Shown here one piece after another: positions 60,808 through 64,000 of a DNA stretch of 64,000 nt. A program made the position numbers and the translations under genes. The notes beneath the pieces are model-generated. The model was not told where the DNA came from. It saw only the letters and a program-made list of their open reading frames with translations, and did no database searches. Source of the DNA: Rhodosorus marinus (lineage: Eukaryota > Rhodophyta > Stylonematophyceae > Stylonematales > Stylonemataceae); the NCBI GenBank assembly GCA_029953675.1, contig JAMWBK010000005.1:248001-312000 (forward strand). Reading direction: 5' to 3'. The stretch's first letter is position 1. Each line of letters starts with the position of its first letter.

Positions 60808-62954
60808 ATGAGGGTGCTTTGGGCTTTGTGCGTGGTTCTTGCCGCGTTCGCTTTCGTCGAATCGGTGCAAGTCTCACAGAAGGATCTAAACGCGTTGCTT
60901 GAGCAGGATCCGACCATTGCGTCGATCATTGCAGCTCGTGTGGGAGAGGATGCAGAAGCCCCAGCATCGGAGGATGATACGAAAAAGCACGAAAAAGTCC
61001 CAGCAGAAAAGAGTGACGAGAAGGATCAGGATCCACTCCAGTATCTTCGCGTGGAATGTATTTCATGCGGCGAGAAAACATCTGACTACTACGCTGAGGA
61101 ATATGGTTTGGGAAAAATTCCTGTCTATACCTCAAGCGAACTTCAGGGCGACTGGAAAACGTGCACTGAGGCATCTGGCGATCTGACAAACAAGGAATGC
61201 TATGTGGACGACGAATTTGAAGGACAAATTCGATTTGATTTGATCATGGGCTTGTTTGGAAAATTTGACTTCCAGGGGAATACCGTCAGCGCGAGTGGAG
61301 GTAAGGGAAATAGTGAATAGTGCAACGCGCCCGCGGTTCAATGGGGGGGGCTCTTACATGAAAGAGCATTTCTATCTGACTCATGTTTCAGGCTCCGCTA
61401 ATCCAGTCCTGTATGTGCTTCCCGAGTTGGACGAGCTCACGTTGCATTTCCATATCGACTACAACTGCAAGCCTTCGAATCAGGAGACCTCTGAGCTCAC
61501 TCTGAAAGTACAGGTGGATGAAGATGACTTCATTACTTTCAAGTGGTTGAAGGTTTGCGGCCAGGGCAAGAATGACAAGATCCTCTTGCGCTACAAGGAG
61601 GAAACAGGTGAAAAGGCGGGCGAAATGGTACGTTTCAATTCAAGGATCAGCTCCGGTTCTCCCGGCTCAATCAGTTGTCTATTTTCTCCAATGTTGTCAT
61701 TTGCGCTCGGTAGGTTGCATTCTCAGAGAAGAATCTTGTTGTTGGCGAGGATGACGCAAGCACGCAACTCGAGCTGAAGCTGATCCCGCCGGTTCGGGAT
61801 CAACCGTACGAAGAGCCGAAGCTAGTATCCGACAACGAAGATATTGAAGTCAGCTTCAGACGCCGCAGCTCGGGCGAAGGTGGCATGGTGCTGTTTGGCC
61901 TGAGCTTACTGGTTGTCTACGGTTGTAAAGTTGACAAGAAAGCTGAGGCAACTATCACAATGACGATTCCGGTTCCGCCGTGGGATCCAGTGGTTGCTAC
62001 TTGGAAGAAGAAATGCAAACCGTCTACTCCTTCAGGTATGGAAAACTCCTGTTGACCAACACTGACGCCCTGGCGCTAATGTGCGGGAGAGCTCAATCAT
62101 GCCTGCTCCTTGGTTTTTCTAGAGTTAAACATTGGAACCAGCCTCGAGAAAGCTGACGTAATAGCTAATGGGGTTGTAGCGAAGGAGTTCAACATAGAAT
62201 ATGAATCTGGGCTGTCTTTCAAGAAGTCTCATTACCGAATAGACCTGTTCCGCCACAACCAGAAGTTCTACGTCTCCAACCAGGACAACGAAATCAACAT
62301 CCATGAGGTTATTATCGAAACTAAAGACAACTCGATCTTGGAGGTTCAGGTAGTAGTTCCAAAACGTGGTGCGGCGGATTACATACGAGAGGATGAGGTA
62401 AGGAAACAAACTTTTTGGCAAAGGCTCGATTGAGAACACCCCTGCTCGTCATCGTCGTGCATGGATTAGGGTTGCTAAGCGCAGATGCTGAACGTCTTAT
62501 TTGCCCAATGTTTAGACCCAGATAGGGGCCGGTCAAAGGAAGATACTCAATCTTCGGTTTATCTGCTTCCTGGAGGGCGAGACATCTGTTCTGGTGACAC
62601 TTTCAACAGCAAAGCATGGACCGATTGAGTTTGGATTCGTAAAGGCTTGCTATGCTGGTGTAAAGGTAGGTCAAGAACTGAATGAGCGTATGGGAGTCGC
62701 AGCCGTGCTGGGCGTTCGGTATGCGCGTGTGGCCTGCGGAGGTTTTCTGACCAACTATTTTGGCTCAATTTTGCGCGCAGGTAATCGGGAGCGGCTTCCT
62801 CCGCACCAGCGGGAGCCTTTTTTACATTTTCATTGCAGTTGGCGTTGTAGTTGCTGTGTCTATGCTATGGGGAATGCGAAAGTACGCGGGAAGTCTTCTC
62901 GCGTCCCGGAGGTCTTATGCTCCAGTTGCTCAAGCACGACCTGGAGGCTACTAG
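60808..62954 (+). CDS. Type I membrane protein of the secretory pathway, function unknown
   Basis: Six exons, 60808-61300, 61392-61627, 61714-62035, 62123-62397, 62516-62665 and 62781-62954, together 549 codons with agreeing phases. Residues 1-20 are a signal peptide (VLWALCVVLAAFAFVESVQ). An acidic linker follows, then a large luminal region with paired cysteines (ECISCGEKTSDYYAEEYGLG; CTEASGDLTNKECYVDD), beta-rich segments (LDELTLHFHIDYNCKP; DDFITFKWLKVCGQG), VVYGCKVDKKAEATITMTIP with a WKKKC end, LNIGTSLEKADVIANGVV, and a repeat of the Cys-strand pattern (LRFICFLEGETSVLVTLSTA ... FVKACYAG). One transmembrane helix near the end (LFYIFIAVGVVVAVSMLWGM) is followed by a 25-residue basic tail. 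The two Cys-rich strand blocks look like related immunoglobulin-like modules. I recall similar uncharacterised proteins in plants but cannot name the family. Confidence 0.75.
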
Positions 62955-63670
62955 AGCGAGTTCCTCTTTTTAGAGACGATTTTACCACAACAATAGTTCG
63001 GGATTGAAAACTGCTAGAACGACCAGTGCGGCTATGACTTTGCAGAATACAGAGCGATATTTAGTTCAACGCTTTCGACGCACTCGACGTCCATAGGATC
63101 CCCGAAAACCAAGAACAAGGCAGAGGGAGATCAAGAACATCTAAGAAAAACTGATTTCTTTTGAGCAGCGAGCCAACCCCTGCAAGGAATCCGTTAACCG
63201 AACCCATTGGACCACCTAAAATGTCTCCCCGTCACTGTATTTTGATACCGCGCTCGTCCGAAACGCTTCTCTTGAGGACCACACGAAAAGGAACACAGCT
63301 GCATTGATTTTAAATCGCCAACGCTCAAATTCATAGAGAGCGCGAGCGAGACCAAAAATTACAGATATTCAAGAAACAATCTCCAAAGCTGACAGTACAA
63401 TATTGGTTAGTACCAGCATGGCACTATTCGTACGAAAGATAGTACATGTTTCTCGGGAGGAAGCTGTTTGTGGTCATAATTGATGACTTTTACAAAACCT
63501 CACAACTGATTCTAAAAATGGATTTTAGTAGGAGACACACGGTTTGGAGATGACCCTGTCCCATGCTGACGGGTGCGCTGCACCACGATCTTGTTGCTGT
63601 TGATAGAAAAAGGGTTTTGTCATGGGTGACCATCCGTAATTTTTTTTTCATGGATAGGCTATTGGAAACA

Positions 63671-63734
63671 ACTAGGAAACAAGGCTTGTCTGATTGAGAT
63701 TCTCGCAAAAGACAACGTCCCATTTTCTCGTCTG
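63671..63734. repeat. 64-bp exact direct repeat, copy 1
   Basis: Begins ACTAGGAAACAAGGCTTG and ends CCCATTTTCTCGTCTG. The same 64 bases recur at 63937-64000. Confidence 0.95.
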
Positions 63735-63936
63735 ATAAACGGTCCGTCCGATGAACACAAAAACGCCTCTTATTCAATCGAGTAAAAGTCAATTCCTTGT
63801 TCAATCAGCGATTGTCTAAGAATCAATCGTCTCCTGTGTAGGAATTGATCCCTATTGCTTCATGATTGCTTCTCATCACGATAAGCTGTCACTCTCATGT
63901 AATGAATAACGATTATGTTCGCCTTCTGAAATCGAA

Positions 63937-64000
63937 ACTAGGAAACAAGGCTTGTCTGATTGAGATTCTCGCAAAAGACAACGTCCCATTTTCTCGTCTG
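63937..64000. repeat. 64-bp exact direct repeat, copy 2, cut by the window end
   Basis: Identical to 63671-63734 as far as the window goes, 266 bases further on. The true repeat may continue beyond base 64000. Confidence 0.95.

Larger units (their letters stand above)
62955..64000. other. Intergenic to the right edge
   Basis: No gene supported. A 104-codon minus frame (63804-63490) lacks motifs and overlaps the repeat at 63671. Confidence 0.5.

Overview
The window is a piece of nuclear DNA from an intron-bearing, plastid-carrying eukaryote. Nearly every confident gene is broken by short GT-AG introns (about 40-160 bases where I could place both ends). One gene encodes the photosystem II lumen protein PsbO. 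PsbO and two other proteins have short plastid-type presequences with a phenylalanine near the N-terminus (MAFV..., MDVGFI... twice) and no secretory signal peptide in front. That fits a primary plastid of the red-algal or glaucophyte kind. A red alga is my best guess, but this is inference and no ribosomal RNA is present to settle it.

Layout: 1-0.5 kb, 3' end of an SMP lipid-transfer-domain gene. 1.2-3.4 kb (-), MAN1/Src1-type inner nuclear membrane protein. 4.4-6.8 kb (-), unrecognised multi-exon gene or genes. 7.5-9.3 kb (-), TRIM37-like RING/MATH ubiquitin ligase. 10.7-11.5 kb (-), EF-hand protein. 12.3-13.0 kb (-), small conserved plastid protein. 13.3-15.6 kb (-), NELF-C/D (TH1) transcription-pausing subunit. 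16.6-20.9 kb (-), exportin-5/HASTY. A divergent promoter leads to COX10 (21.8-23.3 kb, +). 24.5-26.5 kb (+), predicted plastid protein with about forty short Pro/Glu/Lys repeats. 26.7-27.8 kb (-), unknown. 28.1-29.4 kb (-), TehA/SLAC1-type transporter. 29.4-38 kb is gene-poor, with duplications, hairpins and one 74-residue gene. 38.1-40.1 kb (+), AGC kinase of the DFD (phototropin/NRC-2) type. 40.8-42.1 kb (-), PsbO. 42.1-44.8 kb, duplicated noncoding blocks. 44.8-47.0 kb (+), membrane-anchored diflavin reductase. 47.5-48.5 kb (+), FtsJ/RrmJ 2'-O-methyltransferase. 48.8-50.0 kb (-), Ser/Thr kinase. 50-56.4 kb is gene-poor, with a CCT-domain gene at 53.6-54.0 kb (-). 56.4-57.8 kb (+), LIM/DA1 peptidase. 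58.5-59.0 kb (+), DUF1348 protein. 60.8-63.0 kb (+), type I secretory-pathway membrane protein.

The genes do not form a pathway. They are ordinary housekeeping, organelle, nuclear-envelope, RNA-export and signalling genes set singly among intergenic DNA. Two general patterns stand out. First, the few hundred bases before most start codons are rich in G and T on the coding strand, so leader composition predicts gene orientation. Second, the gene-poor stretches hold several local direct and inverted repeats, including a 64-base exact repeat that runs into the right edge. Exon boundaries were placed by eye from splice signals, reading frame and family similarity recalled from memory; no search was run.
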